From contig NZ_CP107031.2 of NCBI RefSeq assembly GCF_027474845.2, forward strand, positions 2,866,501-2,930,500: a stretch of 64,000 bases of DNA, written 5' to 3'. Numbering within the stretch: position 1 is the first letter of the stretch; each line of letters begins with the position of its first letter. Shown one piece after another: positions 43,694 through 52,627 of this stretch. The notes below the pieces were generated by a model that saw only the letters and a program-made list of their open reading frames with translations, was not told the DNA's origin and searched no databases. The stretch is from Maribacter aestuarii (lineage in GTDB: Bacteria > Bacteroidota > Bacteroidia > Flavobacteriales > Flavobacteriaceae). Position numbers and translations under genes: made by a program.

Positions 43694-44556
43694 TACTTAC
43701 TTGTTTAGTTTTTAATTCTTTTTTTATTCTCCCAATTATGGCACAAACGCCTGATGTCTTTCGGGTAGAATACATGCTTATGCCCAGAAACGATTCTGGC
43801 GCGAAACTATCTCGAATAAAACTGGTTGCCAACGTTCCATTAAAGGTCAAGGATTCAAGTAATTTTGTAGTAGGCGGTGAGTACAATCGTTTGGCATATG
43901 ATTTGCAAAGAGACGACATATCACTTAGCGCAGAAGGAATTAATTATCTCCACATTGTTGACTTAAATTTAGCCTATGTTTACAGGTACAATAGGGATTG
44001 GCGTTTTGTCGGAGTGCTAACTCCACGCTTAGCATCCACCCTCACTAACCCTTTAGAGAATGGGGATTTTTCTATTAATGCAACTATTGGAGCGTTTAAA
44101 GACAAGCAGGATGTTGATAAACCTATGCGATTGGTTTTAGGTATTGCCTATAATTCTACTGTAGCATTGCGCGTACCATTACCCATCGTTTATTATGAAA
44201 AACGATTTCATCCAAATTGGACCTACGTTGTAGGTGTGCCAAAAACGGGAATGAAATACCATTTCAAGGAAAAAAATATTATACAAACGGAATTTATATT
44301 GGACGGGTATTTTGTTAACCTTCAAAACAGCACCGTTTTACCGGATGCGGGTTTTGCTTCGTCAATATCATCTTCGGCTGCATTGGTTACTTTTGGTTAT
44401 TCCTACAATATAACCAAGGTAATGTCAATTTATGGTTTTATTGGTCATACGATTTTTCAGGTCGGAGTGTTAAGGGATGAGGATAGAAATGATATTTTTA
44501 CATTGAATGAAGATCCTAGTCTTTATTTTAGGACGGGGTTTAGAATTGGACTTTAA
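43672..44556 (+). CDS. DUF6268 outer-membrane beta-barrel protein
   Basis: This 294-residue protein has a signal peptide (residues 1-24, ending PIMAQ) and amphipathic strands with frequent Tyr and Trp, ending FRTGFRIGL. It matches DUF6268-type barrels (RVEYMLMPR, VANVPLKV, VYYEKRFHPNW). It overlaps mscS by 22 bases and is followed by the response regulator after 10 bases, so these genes form one operon. Function unknown. Confidence 0.8.
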   Translation: MGTRGRLVLTCLVFNSFFILPIMAQTPDVFRVEYMLMPRNDSGAKLSRIKLVANVPLKVKDSSNFVVGGEYNRLAYDLQRDDISLSAEGINYLHIVDLNLAYVYRYNRDWRFVGVLTPRLASTLTNPLENGDFSINATIGAFKDKQDVDKPMRLVLGIAYNSTVALRVPLPIVYYEKRFHPNWTYVVGVPKTGMKYHFKEKNIIQTEFILDGYFVNLQNSTVLPDAGFASSISSSAALVTFGYSYNITKVMSIYGFIGHTIFQVGVLRDEDRNDIFTLNEDPSLYFRTGFRIGL

Positions 44557-44566
44557 AAATAGGCAT

Positions 44567-45730
44567 ATGTCAAAGATTTTGGTAATTGAGGATGAAGCGG
44601 CAATTAGAAGGGTATTGGTTAAAATTCTTTCTGAGGAAAACGAGGCCTATGCCTTGGAAGAGGCAGAGGATGGTCTAAAAGGTTTGGAGACTATAAAGAA
44701 TAACGATTATGATTTGGTGCTATGTGATATAAAAATGCCAAAAATGGATGGTGTTGAAGTCCTAGAAGCCGCTAGAAAGATAAAACCGGAAATTCCATTC
44801 ATTATGATTTCTGGTCATGGAGATTTAGACACAGCAGTAAATACGATGCGCTTAGGGGCTTTTGATTATATTTCCAAGCCACCAGATTTGAACCGTCTGC
44901 TAACCACTGTGCGTAACGCTCTTGATCGGAAAGAGCTTGTCGTAGAGAACAAAATATTAAAAAAGAAGGTTAGTAAAACTTATGAAATGGTTGGGGAGAG
45001 TAGCGAAATTATGGCTATTCAAGATATGATCGAAAAGGTGGCGCCTACCGATGCCAGGGTTCTCATAACAGGTTCCAACGGTACAGGAAAGGAACTTGTG
45101 GCGCATTGGATTCACGAGAAAAGTCAAAGAAGTAGTGGGCCATTCATAGAGGTGAACTGTGCCGCTATTCCGTCCGAACTAATTGAAAGCGAATTGTTTG
45201 GACATGTAAAAGGGGCATTTACATCAGCCGTGAAAGACCGTGCTGGTAAGTTTGAGGCTGCCAATAAAGGAACTATCTTTTTAGATGAAATAGGGGACAT
45301 GAGTTTATCCGCTCAGGCAAAAGTGTTAAGGGCCCTACAGGAAAGCAAAATTTCCCGTGTTGGTACGGACAAGGACATCAAGGTAGATGTACGAGTAATC
45401 GCCGCAACAAATAAAGACTTGAAAAAGGAAATAGAGGAGGGTAAATTCCGTGAGGACTTATACCATAGGTTGGCTGTGATATTGATTCAGGTGCCAGCCT
45501 TGAACGATAGACGTGATGATATTCCCTTATTGATTAATCACTTTTCAAAGAAAGTGACGGAGGAACAAGGTATTGCTCCCAAACAATTTTCTCAAAAGGC
45601 TATAGAATTGCTTAAGGCCTATGATTGGACCGGAAATATTCGGGAATTGCGAAATGTGGTGGAAAGACTTATTATCCTTGGCGGAAAAGAAGTATCAGAA
45701 GATGATGTAAAACTTTTTGCCAGTAAATAG
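44567..45730 (+). CDS. NtrC-like response regulator without a HTH domain
   Basis: I start at the ATG at 44567 (MSKILVIEDEAAIRR), giving about 387 residues; an upstream start at 44507 would run through the DUF6268 end. A receiver domain (1-120, phospho-Asp in LVLCDIKMP, Lys in ISKPP) is followed by a sigma-54 AAA+ domain (about 140-375): Walker A GSNGTGKE, the sigma-54-contact GAFTSA, Walker B-like GTIFLDEIGDM, and the arginine-finger region. The protein ends just after ELRNVVERLIILGG, without the Fis-type HTH normally needed to bind enhancers. It may act from solution or as a partner. No histidine kinase lies in the window. Confidence 0.9.
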   Translation: MSKILVIEDEAAIRRVLVKILSEENEAYALEEAEDGLKGLETIKNNDYDLVLCDIKMPKMDGVEVLEAARKIKPEIPFIMISGHGDLDTAVNTMRLGAFDYISKPPDLNRLLTTVRNALDRKELVVENKILKKKVSKTYEMVGESSEIMAIQDMIEKVAPTDARVLITGSNGTGKELVAHWIHEKSQRSSGPFIEVNCAAIPSELIESELFGHVKGAFTSAVKDRAGKFEAANKGTIFLDEIGDMSLSAQAKVLRALQESKISRVGTDKDIKVDVRVIAATNKDLKKEIEEGKFREDLYHRLAVILIQVPALNDRRDDIPLLINHFSKKVTEEQGIAPKQFSQKAIELLKAYDWTGNIRELRNVVERLIILGGKEVSEDDVKLFASK

Positions 45731-46429
45731 CTATATTTTATTTGATTCACATTCTCCGATACGCTTAAGTGCATCGGCCGTTATTTCTTTGGTCCTTAGG
45801 TTGTAATACTTTTTACCTTCAGTGAGATTTTGCTTTAACAATTGTTGTTCACAATTATCAAAAATACGCTGCGCAAAGGCTTTTGCTTCTTTACAATCCA
45901 CCGTCTCCACAACTTTGTTCAAAGAAGCTCTGTACTTTTCCAAGGATTTATCGATTAGCTCGTTCAGGGTCATGGCATTTGATTCCCTCAAGGCAATCGT
46001 CTTCTCCTCTGCATCTTTTGTGTTAAGCACCAGAACGTCACTAGCGTATTTGCTCCCATGCAAGTCATGTTTATTTAAAGCTTCCAGACTACCGGCTGTA
46101 TTTTCAAGTGAGCGTGACAGAAGAATATGCGTGTCGCTCAATGTGGTCGCTTTAGCGGCAAGTTTTAGGTTAATGAGACTTTCTTCTATACCATCTTTAG
46201 CGTATACACATCCACAGACCGTTAATTGGTTCTTAGATTTTTCAATGGCACTCAAAGCCTTATAAGTGTAGTATCGGGCTTGGTTAATGTCATGAACCTC
46301 AATAGCTTTTTCGGTAAGGGACTTTGCGTATCCAATATTAGAACCAGCATATTCACATTCCAGATTGTCAGTGAATGAAGAAAATAAAAGAAGTGCCATA
46401 ACACCTATGTAAGGGTAGATCTTATTCAT
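45731..46429 (-). CDS. Hypothetical exported protein (232 aa)
   Basis: This protein has a signal peptide (first 18-20 residues), then a Cys-containing, mostly helical body: LTEKAIEVHDINQARYYTY and LKLAAKATTLSDTHILLS suggest helical repeats. Cys pairs at VCGCVYAK and in the C-terminal half may form disulfides. I do not recognise a family. It is convergent with the response regulator, whose stop is directly adjacent. Confidence 0.65.
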   Translation of the reverse strand: MNKIYPYIGVMALLLFSSFTDNLECEYAGSNIGYAKSLTEKAIEVHDINQARYYTYKALSAIEKSKNQLTVCGCVYAKDGIEESLINLKLAAKATTLSDTHILLSRSLENTAGSLEALNKHDLHGSKYASDVLVLNTKDAEEKTIALRESNAMTLNELIDKSLEKYRASLNKVVETVDCKEAKAFAQRIFDNCEQQLLKQNLTEGKKYYNLRTKEITADALKRIGECESNKI

Positions 46430-46622
46430 TAGATTAAGAGATTTTTTGTAAAATTTGGGACTTTACAAGAATAAATGTAGGGTTTTACCTATGTCACCGA
46501 TTAAATATTCGTTGGAAGACCTCGCTTTTCCGTTAATACGCTAAATTGTAGCATATTTCTGTTGAACTGCCTTTTTTCATAATTTATAGGCTTTTTCGCT
46601 ATCACTTATAAAATATTTTAAA

Positions 46623-47510
46623 ATGGAGAACATACAATCAGCCACCTACAAAGCCTCGGAATCATTTGATATCACAAAGGTTTCGACATATGAGGATTTT
46701 GGAAAATCGGATAAAGACCTAAAGCAAGAATTACGAAGAACGAGAAAAGAATTGGGAGATTTTCAGGATATGCTTTATGCTCACAATAAATACAGTGTGC
46801 TGATATGTCTGCAAGGTATGGACACCTCAGGAAAAGATAGTCTCATACGTGAAGTTTTTAAAGATTTCAACGTGAGTGGGGTAGAGGTTCATAGTTTTAA
46901 AGTGCCTACCGAGCTTGAATTAGATCATAATTATCTTTGGCGACACTATTTGGTATTACCCGGCAAAGGCAAATTTGGTGTTTTTAACCGAACGCATTAT
47001 GAAAACGTTTTGGTTACCAGGGTTCATCCAGAGTACATATTGGGAGAAAGAATTCCCGGGATACACTTGGTCCAGGATATTGACCAAAAATTTTGGGATA
47101 GAAGATTTGAACAGATAAACAATTTTGAAAGACATCTATTTCAAAACGGGACCATCATTTTTAAGTTTTTTTGAATCTATCCAAAGAGGAACAACGGCAA
47201 CGGCTTCTTAGAAGATTAGCTTTAAAGAGAAAGCATTGGAAATTTTCTCCTAGTGACCTTAAAGAACGAAGGCTATGGGATAAATACCAATCCTGCTATC
47301 AAGAAGCTATTCAAAATACCAGCAAGGATTACGCCCCTTGGTTCGTTATACCCGCAGATAATAAAAAAGGCGGCAAGATTAATTTTGGCCACAATTCTAC
47401 TTCAATCGTTAAAAAAATATAAAGATATAAAGGAGCCCAGTCTTGACGATAAAATTATGGCTAATTTAGAAGCCTATGAAAATGAATTACAAATTGAAAA
47501 AGAGAATTAA
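46623..47510 (+). pseudogene. ppk2: Polyphosphate kinase 2, two frameshifts
   Basis: This PPK2-family enzyme transfers phosphate between polyphosphate and nucleotides. The frame begins MENIQSATYK and has the Walker A-like GMDTSGKDSLIR, the lid region FNRTHYENVLV and WDRRFEQINNFE. It then breaks at T7 (47166-47172), where one more T restores FKFFLNLSKEEQ. It breaks again at A6 (47363-47368), where one fewer A restores AARLILATILLQSL; the end is LQIEKEN. Corrected length is about 296 residues, normal for the family. Two opposite one-base errors in homopolymers suggest sequencing error; otherwise it is inactive. The M28 peptidase gene starts inside its last 35 bases. Confidence 0.8.
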
Positions 47511-48885
47511 CCTCCTCATTTACTCCCTCTTATTAACTACATTGGTTTATGGCCAAAGTGCCGATGAGCAGCAGTTTCAAAAAATATATGAAGCGGCCCT
47601 ATCGGAAGGTAAGGCCTATGATTGGTTAAATTATCTCTCAAACCAAATTGGGGGGCGCTTATCCGGTTCCATTCAGGCTCAACAGGCGGTGGACTATACC
47701 AAATTACAATTGGATTCCCTGGGTCTGGACCGTGTATGGTTGCAGCCCGTAATGGTGCCAAAATGGGTTAGAGGTACACCTGAGTTTGCCTATTTTGAGA
47801 CCACTCCGGGGGTTACCACAAATGTACCCCTTACCGCGCTGGGAGGATCGGTAGCAACACCTCAAAAGGGGATTAAGGCTGGAGTAATAGAGGTGCAAGG
47901 AATTGAGGATTTAGCAGTTTTAGGCGAAGCCGGCATCAAAGGAAAGATTGTTTTTTTTAACCGACCAATGGATCCCACTTTAATCAATACTTTTTCCGCC
48001 TATTCGGGAGCGGTAGACCAAAGGGGACAGGGCGCGACCGAGGCAGCCAAATATGGTGCTCTTGGCGTAATTGTGCGTTCCATGAATTTGCGTTTAGACG
48101 ATTTTCCACATACTGGTGGCATGCGTTACGGGGACTTACCAAAGGAAGAATGGATACCCGCCGCCGCCATAAGTACTAATGCGGCAGATTTGTTAAGCAC
48201 TTCGCTAAAATTGAACCCGGAAATCAAATTCTATTTCAAACAAAACTGTAAGCAATTTGACGATGTGGAATCCTATAACGTAATCGGCGAAATAAAAGGA
48301 ACTACACATCCGGAAGAATATATTGTAGTAGGCGGACATCTAGATTCTTGGGATTTGGGTGATGGTTCCCATGATGATGGGGCCGGTTGCGTTCAGAGTA
48401 TGGAGGTTTTGAGGATTTTAAAGAAAACTGGATACAAGCCTAAACGAACCATTAGGGTAGTCCTTTTTATGAATGAGGAAAATGGTCTTAGGGGTGGACA
48501 TAAATATGCCGAAGAGGCTGAAAGGAACAATGAAAACCACATATTTGCACTTGAAAGCGACTCTGGGGGATTTACCCCACGAGGTTTTTCATTTGATAGC
48601 TCGGATGCTGAATTTGAACGGGTTAAGGCATGGCAAGAGCTCTTTGAGCCTTATTTAGTGCATATGTTCATTAGCGGAGGAAGTGGTGCCGATATCGGTC
48701 CTTTAAAAAATGAAAGTATTGTGATGGCAGGTTTACGCCCGGATTCGCAGCGGTATTTTGATTATCACCACGCTGCTAACGATACTTTTGAGCATGTAAA
48801 TAGACGGGAATTGGAACTTGGGGCTGCGGCCATGACAGGTTTGGTTTATCTTTTTGATAAGTACGGAACCTTAGGGACTCAATAG
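47476..48885 (+). CDS. M28-family carboxypeptidase Q-like metallopeptidase
   Basis: This 469-residue exported peptidase has a signal peptide (residues 1-26, ending LVYGQ) and an M28 domain. Zinc ligands are visible in GGHLDSWDLGDGSHDDGAG (His and Asp), the catalytic Glu pair in NEENGLRGG, Asp in ESDSGGFTP and the last His in DYHHAANDTFEHV. An inserted PA-like subdomain (about 110-245) precedes the second half. This layout matches plasma glutamate carboxypeptidase (CPQ). Likely role: periplasmic dipeptide breakdown. Confidence 0.9.
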   Translation: MKMNYKLKKRINLLIYSLLLTTLVYGQSADEQQFQKIYEAALSEGKAYDWLNYLSNQIGGRLSGSIQAQQAVDYTKLQLDSLGLDRVWLQPVMVPKWVRGTPEFAYFETTPGVTTNVPLTALGGSVATPQKGIKAGVIEVQGIEDLAVLGEAGIKGKIVFFNRPMDPTLINTFSAYSGAVDQRGQGATEAAKYGALGVIVRSMNLRLDDFPHTGGMRYGDLPKEEWIPAAAISTNAADLLSTSLKLNPEIKFYFKQNCKQFDDVESYNVIGEIKGTTHPEEYIVVGGHLDSWDLGDGSHDDGAGCVQSMEVLRILKKTGYKPKRTIRVVLFMNEENGLRGGHKYAEEAERNNENHIFALESDSGGFTPRGFSFDSSDAEFERVKAWQELFEPYLVHMFISGGSGADIGPLKNESIVMAGLRPDSQRYFDYHHAANDTFEHVNRRELELGAAAMTGLVYLFDKYGTLGTQ

Positions 48886-48960
48886 TTTGTTTTTGTGCAG
48901 CTAAGGTTACTCCACCTAGTGTTGGGAGGACTTCTACTTAGTATTTCTAACTAATTTCCA

Positions 48961-48968
48961 TACCTTTG
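48961..48968 (+). promoter_or_regulatory. -7 promoter box for the cyclophilin-FKBP gene
   Basis: TACCTTTG matches TAnnTTTG exactly, 22 bases before the ATG at 48991. Confidence 0.55.
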
Positions 48969-48990
48969 CGCTTCATTAAAAATTAGCAGC

Positions 48991-49923
48991 ATGCAAGAAG
49001 GAATTTACGCAAAATTCAATACAACAAAAGGGGAGATATTGGTAAAACTAACCCATGATAAAACCCCGGGAACAGTAGGTAACTTTGTTGCTTTGGCGGA
49101 GGGTGACAAAGAGAATTCATCTAAGTCCAAAGGAGAACCTTTTTATGACGGATTAGAATTTCATAGGGTGATACCTGATTTTATGATTCAAGGAGGTTGT
49201 CCATTAGGAACAGGTACAGGCGACGCGGGCTATAAGTTTGACGATGAGTTCCATCCGGACCTAAAGCATGATGAACCTGGTGTACTTTCCATGGCCAATT
49301 CTGGTCCCGGTACTAATGGGAGCCAATTTTTCATTACCCATACACCCACGCCGTGGTTGGATAATAAACATACGGTTTTTGGTCATGTGGCCTCAGGACA
49401 AGAGGTGGTGGATGCCATTGCACAAGGCGATAAAATTGATTCTTTGGAAATAGTTAGGGAAGGTGAGGAGGCCAAGAGTTGGGATGCGCTCAAAGCTTTT
49501 AAGGACTTCGCTGCATCTGGTGAGCAGCGTTTGGCGGCTGCGAAGGCAGCGCAAGCGGCAGCATTGGATAAAGTAGCCGCAGGGTTTAAGGTTACGGATT
49601 CCGGTCTTAGATATAAAATGATACAGCAAGGAGATGGTGCAAAAGCCGAAAAGGGAAAGAAAGTTTCAGTGCATTACGAAGGTTCATTATTGGACGGACA
49701 GGTTTTTGACTCTTCCTATAAAAGAAAGGCGCCCATCGATTTTCAGCTGGGAGTAGGGCAGGTCATTCCTGGATGGGATGAAGGCATTGGAATGTTAAAG
49801 GTAGGCGACAAAGCGCGTTTTGTTATACCTAGCGACTTGGCGTACGGAAGCGCCGGGGCTGGAGGCGTAATACCTCCCGATGCCACCCTTATTTTTGATG
49901 TTGAATTAATGGGAGTCGGATAG
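48991..49923 (+). CDS. Cyclophilin-FKBP fusion peptidyl-prolyl isomerase
   Basis: This 310-residue protein joins two unrelated proline isomerases. Residues 1-165 are a cyclophilin (FHRVIPDFMIQGGCPLGTG, MANSGPGTNGSQFFITH, LDNKHTVFGHV). An Ala/Lys-rich linker follows (about 170-190). Residues 205-310 are an FKBP (VSVHYEGSLLDGQVFDSS, VIPGWDEGI, IPPDATLIFDVELMGV). No signal peptide, so it probably acts in the cytoplasm on nascent proteins. Fused immunophilins of this kind are known but uncommon. A terminator follows. Confidence 0.93.
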   Translation: MQEGIYAKFNTTKGEILVKLTHDKTPGTVGNFVALAEGDKENSSKSKGEPFYDGLEFHRVIPDFMIQGGCPLGTGTGDAGYKFDDEFHPDLKHDEPGVLSMANSGPGTNGSQFFITHTPTPWLDNKHTVFGHVASGQEVVDAIAQGDKIDSLEIVREGEEAKSWDALKAFKDFAASGEQRLAAAKAAQAAALDKVAAGFKVTDSGLRYKMIQQGDGAKAEKGKKVSVHYEGSLLDGQVFDSSYKRKAPIDFQLGVGQVIPGWDEGIGMLKVGDKARFVIPSDLAYGSAGAGGVIPPDATLIFDVELMGVG

Positions 49924-49944
49924 ATTTCCTACTCATATTTTATT

Positions 49945-49980
49945 AAACACCTTGATTTTATTAATTAAGGTGTTTTTTTA
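49945..49980 (+). terminator. Terminator after the cyclophilin-FKBP gene
   Basis: AAACACCTT (49945-49953) pairs with AAGGTGTTT (49967-49975) around a 13-base AT-rich loop that can extend the stem, followed by Ts. Confidence 0.8.
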
Positions 49981-49982
49981 TG

Positions 49983-50066
49983 CTATTTGGTTTTTGCCAA
50001 ACTAAATAAAAACATTAGGACATTTACCAAGATTAATACGCAGATAATAGTGAGAAAAAGTCTCAT
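49983..50066 (-). CDS. Micro-membrane protein, 27 aa (FxTI family member 2)
   Basis: This ATG-to-TAG gene of 27 codons encodes a single hydrophobic span with a short basic tail (SLAKTK). Its core matches FxTIxxxLIxxNxxMxxxS at every fixed position, as in 34007-34183 and 50145-50231. It lies 79 bases downstream of the 28-aa gene on the same strand, so the two may be co-transcribed. Small size means coding status rests on this three-way match. Function unknown. Confidence 0.6.
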   Translation of the reverse strand: MRLFLTIICVLILVNVLMFLFSLAKTK

Positions 50067-50144
50067 TGCAAATGGCTATTATATTATAATACTACAACAA
50101 CCAAGCGGCGCTAAACCCTACTAAAATTCCAGAAGCAATTCAAT

Positions 50145-50231
50145 TTATTTTTTTACGCTGCTGATGCTTCCCAATAGCATGGCAATATTTACAAAAATCA
50201 AGAGAAAAAGTATGGTTAAGAAAGTGGTCAT
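50145..50231 (-). CDS. Micro-membrane protein, 28 aa (FxTI family member 3)
   Basis: This gene of 28 codons encodes one membrane span and a short polar end (SSVKK). It carries the full FxTIxxxLIxxNxxMxxxS signature. It sits in the gene-free stretch between the cyclophilin-FKBP and cold-shock genes; apart from the two micro-genes and two terminators I see nothing else in 49924-50422. Function unknown. Confidence 0.6.
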   Translation of the reverse strand: MTTFLTILFLLIFVNIAMLLGSISSVKK

Positions 50232-50370
50232 TAGGCTAATTTTAGTCAGGTTATGGGGAAACAGAAATTTGTTTAACTATAAGATACAAATAAGTAAAAT
50301 GGTTGCGTAAAATCTTAAACAAAATGATTGATTAAAAAAATCGATTTACGAAGCAAGATGCTAGTATAAA

Positions 50371-50396
50371 AAAACCCGAACTATTGTTCGGGTTTT
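50371..50396 (-). terminator. Terminator after cspA
   Basis: AAAACCCGAAC (50371-50381) pairs perfectly with 50386-50396 around a 4-base loop, 27 bases beyond the cold-shock gene stop. Confidence 0.85.
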
Positions 50397-50422
50397 GTAC
50401 TATAAAAAAGTTAAATCGTTAC

Positions 50423-50617
50423 CTAGTCAACAACTTTCACATTAACGGCGTTTAATCCTTTTTTACCTTGTTGTAGTTCAAATTCCACAACATCACCTTC
50501 TCGAACTTCATCGATTAAGCCAGAAATGTGTACAAAATGATCTTCGTTTGAACCATCTTCAGTGATGAAACCATATCCTTTGGAATCATTGAAGAATTTT
50601 ACTGTTCCTTTACTCAT
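50423..50617 (-). CDS. cspA: Cold-shock protein
   Basis: This 64-residue OB-fold RNA chaperone carries RNP1 as KGYGFI and RNP2 as HFVHIS, with the usual N-terminal GTVKFFN. It binds single-stranded RNA or DNA and melts RNA structure. A near-consensus -7 box (minus-strand TATCTTCG, 50648-50655) lies about 30 bases upstream, so the leader is short, unlike the long leaders of cold-induced E. coli homologues. Confidence 0.93.
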   Translation of the reverse strand: MSKGTVKFFNDSKGYGFITEDGSNEDHFVHISGLIDEVREGDVVEFELQQGKKGLNAVNVKVVD

Positions 50618-50747
50618 AATAGAAAAAATTATATATTAATTAAAGCGCGAAGATAGTATTTAATTTTTTAAATGTTAGATTTTTAGTAAGTTATCTTAAC
50701 GTTAAACATTATATACTATAGCTTCACTGGTTTTAATTCTTTCAAAT

Positions 50748-51386
50748 TTAGGATACAGGATCTGGAGTCATTCTTAAATAGGGTTTAATTTCCGTTACTC
50801 CTTTTTTGAACATTTCTTTTGCATCATCTGTGGAAATTGAAGGACTTACAACAACATCCTGACCATTTTCCCAATTTGCAGGAGTTGCTACTTTATGATA
50901 GGCAGTAAGTTGTAAGGAATCTACGACCCGCAACAGTTCATAAAAATTCCTTCCAGTGGAAGCAGGATAGGTTAACATAAGTTTTACGGTCTTGTCCGGT
51001 GCAATTATAAAAACGGAACGTACCGTAAGATTGTCATCCGCATTGGGGTGTATCATATCATAAAGACGGGATACCTTTTTATCCTCGTCCGCGATTATAG
51101 GAAAGTTTACGGTAGTATTCTGAACTTCATTAATGTCTTTGATCCACTTGGCATGGGAAGCAGCACCATCTACACTAAGTGCCAACATCTTTACATTACG
51201 TTTATCAAACTCTTCTTTAAATTTGGCCGCCGTCCCAAGTTCGGTGGTGCAGACAGGAGTGAAATCCGCGGGATGTGAAAAGAGGATTCCCCATTTGTCT
51301 CCTAAATAGTCATACAAATTGATAGTTCCCATAGAGCTATCCGCAGTAAAATCAGGGGCTTTGTCGCCCAGTCGTATTGTTGCCAT
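50748..51386 (-). CDS. 1-Cys peroxiredoxin (Prx6 type)
   Basis: This 212-residue peroxiredoxin reduces peroxides through one Cys, seen in SHPADFTPVCTTELG (the PxxxTxxC motif). The longer C-terminal domain after residue 150, with TPANWENGQDVVVSP, places it in the Prx6 group. The reductant is not evident from context. It stands alone, 130 bases from the cold-shock gene. Confidence 0.93.
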   Translation of the reverse strand: MATIRLGDKAPDFTADSSMGTINLYDYLGDKWGILFSHPADFTPVCTTELGTAAKFKEEFDKRNVKMLALSVDGAASHAKWIKDINEVQNTTVNFPIIADEDKKVSRLYDMIHPNADDNLTVRSVFIIAPDKTVKLMLTYPASTGRNFYELLRVVDSLQLTAYHKVATPANWENGQDVVVSPSISTDDAKEMFKKGVTEIKPYLRMTPDPVS

Positions 51387-51519
51387 TCTTTTATTTTTTT
51401 ATATCTGCGGAAAGGCAGATAGATTGATAATTTGTTTATCCTATAAAATTAGTAGGTTACAATTTTTATAGCCATATTTTTAAGGTTAAAACTGTATTAA
51501 AGTTTAGTATTTTTAGGAT

Positions 51520-52056
51520 ATGGAAAATTTGGATGATTTAAGATATCCCATTGGGCATTTCGAGTGTCCCGAAAATATCTCGCAAACGCATATTTCGGAT
51601 TGGATAGAAACCTTGGAGACATTACCAAAGCGATTGGAAAACCTTGTACAACATTTTTCAGTGGAGCACCTGGAAACACCTTACAGACCTGGGGGATGGA
51701 CAGTTAGGCAAGTTGTGCATCATATTGCGGACAGCCACCATCACAGCTATACGCGGTTTAAATGGGCGCTCACGGAGGAGCAGCCGCTAATTAAGGCCTA
51801 TGAGGAAAAGGATTGGAGTAATCTTTTTGATGCCCGCACGGCCCCGATTCAACTATCCTTGGATCACATAAAAGCACTACATGCCAAGTTGGTCTATCTG
51901 CTAAAAGGACTTTCTCCTGAAAACATGAAGTCTTTCTACATTCATCCAGAAGGAAAAGTAAAAGTAACCGTTGCTGAAAATATTGGAAAATATGCTTGGC
52001 ACAGTAATCATCACTATGCACATATTAAAAATTTGGCCAAACGGATGGGGTGGTAG
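51520..52056 (+). CDS. DinB/YfiT-type putative metal-dependent transferase
   Basis: This 178-residue four-helix-bundle protein has three His-rich sites placed as in YfiT/BstA proteins: VVHHIADSHHHSYTR and the C-terminal KYAWHSNHHYAHI. Such proteins bind Ni or Zn and transfer a low-molecular-weight thiol or hydrolyse an unknown substrate. Bacillithiol transfer is possible because several Bacteroidota make bacillithiol, but this is inference. Confidence 0.87.
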   Translation: MENLDDLRYPIGHFECPENISQTHISDWIETLETLPKRLENLVQHFSVEHLETPYRPGGWTVRQVVHHIADSHHHSYTRFKWALTEEQPLIKAYEEKDWSNLFDARTAPIQLSLDHIKALHAKLVYLLKGLSPENMKSFYIHPEGKVKVTVAENIGKYAWHSNHHYAHIKNLAKRMGW

Positions 52057-52093
52057 ATTAAAATCTTAAGATATCTTCAGACTGCGCTAGAGG

Positions 52094-52621
52094 TCAAATC
52101 CATTTTTTCAAGATGTACATCGGTCGCTCTTCTTCGAGGGCATTTTCAAAGGGAACTTTGGTCTCCCCTTGCATCTCAAATCCATTTTTAAGATAAAAAT
52201 TCAATGCCGGTCCCTTTTGCATGGTATCCAACCAAATTAATTTTTTATTTATTTCCTTAGCCCTTAATATTATGAACTGCAATACCTTCTTGCCGATGCC
52301 CATTCCAGTAGCCTCTTTGAGGATATAAATCTTATCGACATATAACGATTCTTTCCTGGAATGGTGCCCCAAACTTTTATCTTGGGTAAATTTCAAAATA
52401 CCAACGGGTGATTTTTTTAGGTGGATGATAAAGAGATGTGTGTTGGCATCTGAAGCCTCTTTTACCAGAACTTCATCTGTGAAACTATTTTGGATGTATG
52501 AAGAGGAATCTCCATCTGGCCATAGGTGTAAGTAATGTTGGTCATAAGCTTTAGTGCCTATAGTAATATAAGTGGAGTACTTTTCAGTCGTTAAGGGTTC
52601 AAAGCGTATAATATCTGTCAT
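52094..52621 (-). CDS. GNAT-family acetyltransferase
   Basis: This 175-residue acyltransferase shows the acetyl-CoA pyrophosphate loop in ATGMGIGKKVLQF (Q/RxxGxG/A-like) and the last strand FYLKNGFEMQGETKVPF. The substrate is unknown. It starts 6 bases after the cupin stop, so it is the third gene of the redoxin-cupin-GNAT operon. Confidence 0.88.
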   Translation of the reverse strand: MTDIIRFEPLTTEKYSTYITIGTKAYDQHYLHLWPDGDSSSYIQNSFTDEVLVKEASDANTHLFIIHLKKSPVGILKFTQDKSLGHHSRKESLYVDKIYILKEATGMGIGKKVLQFIILRAKEINKKLIWLDTMQKGPALNFYLKNGFEMQGETKVPFENALEEERPMYILKKWI

Positions 52622-52627
52622 AGATTA

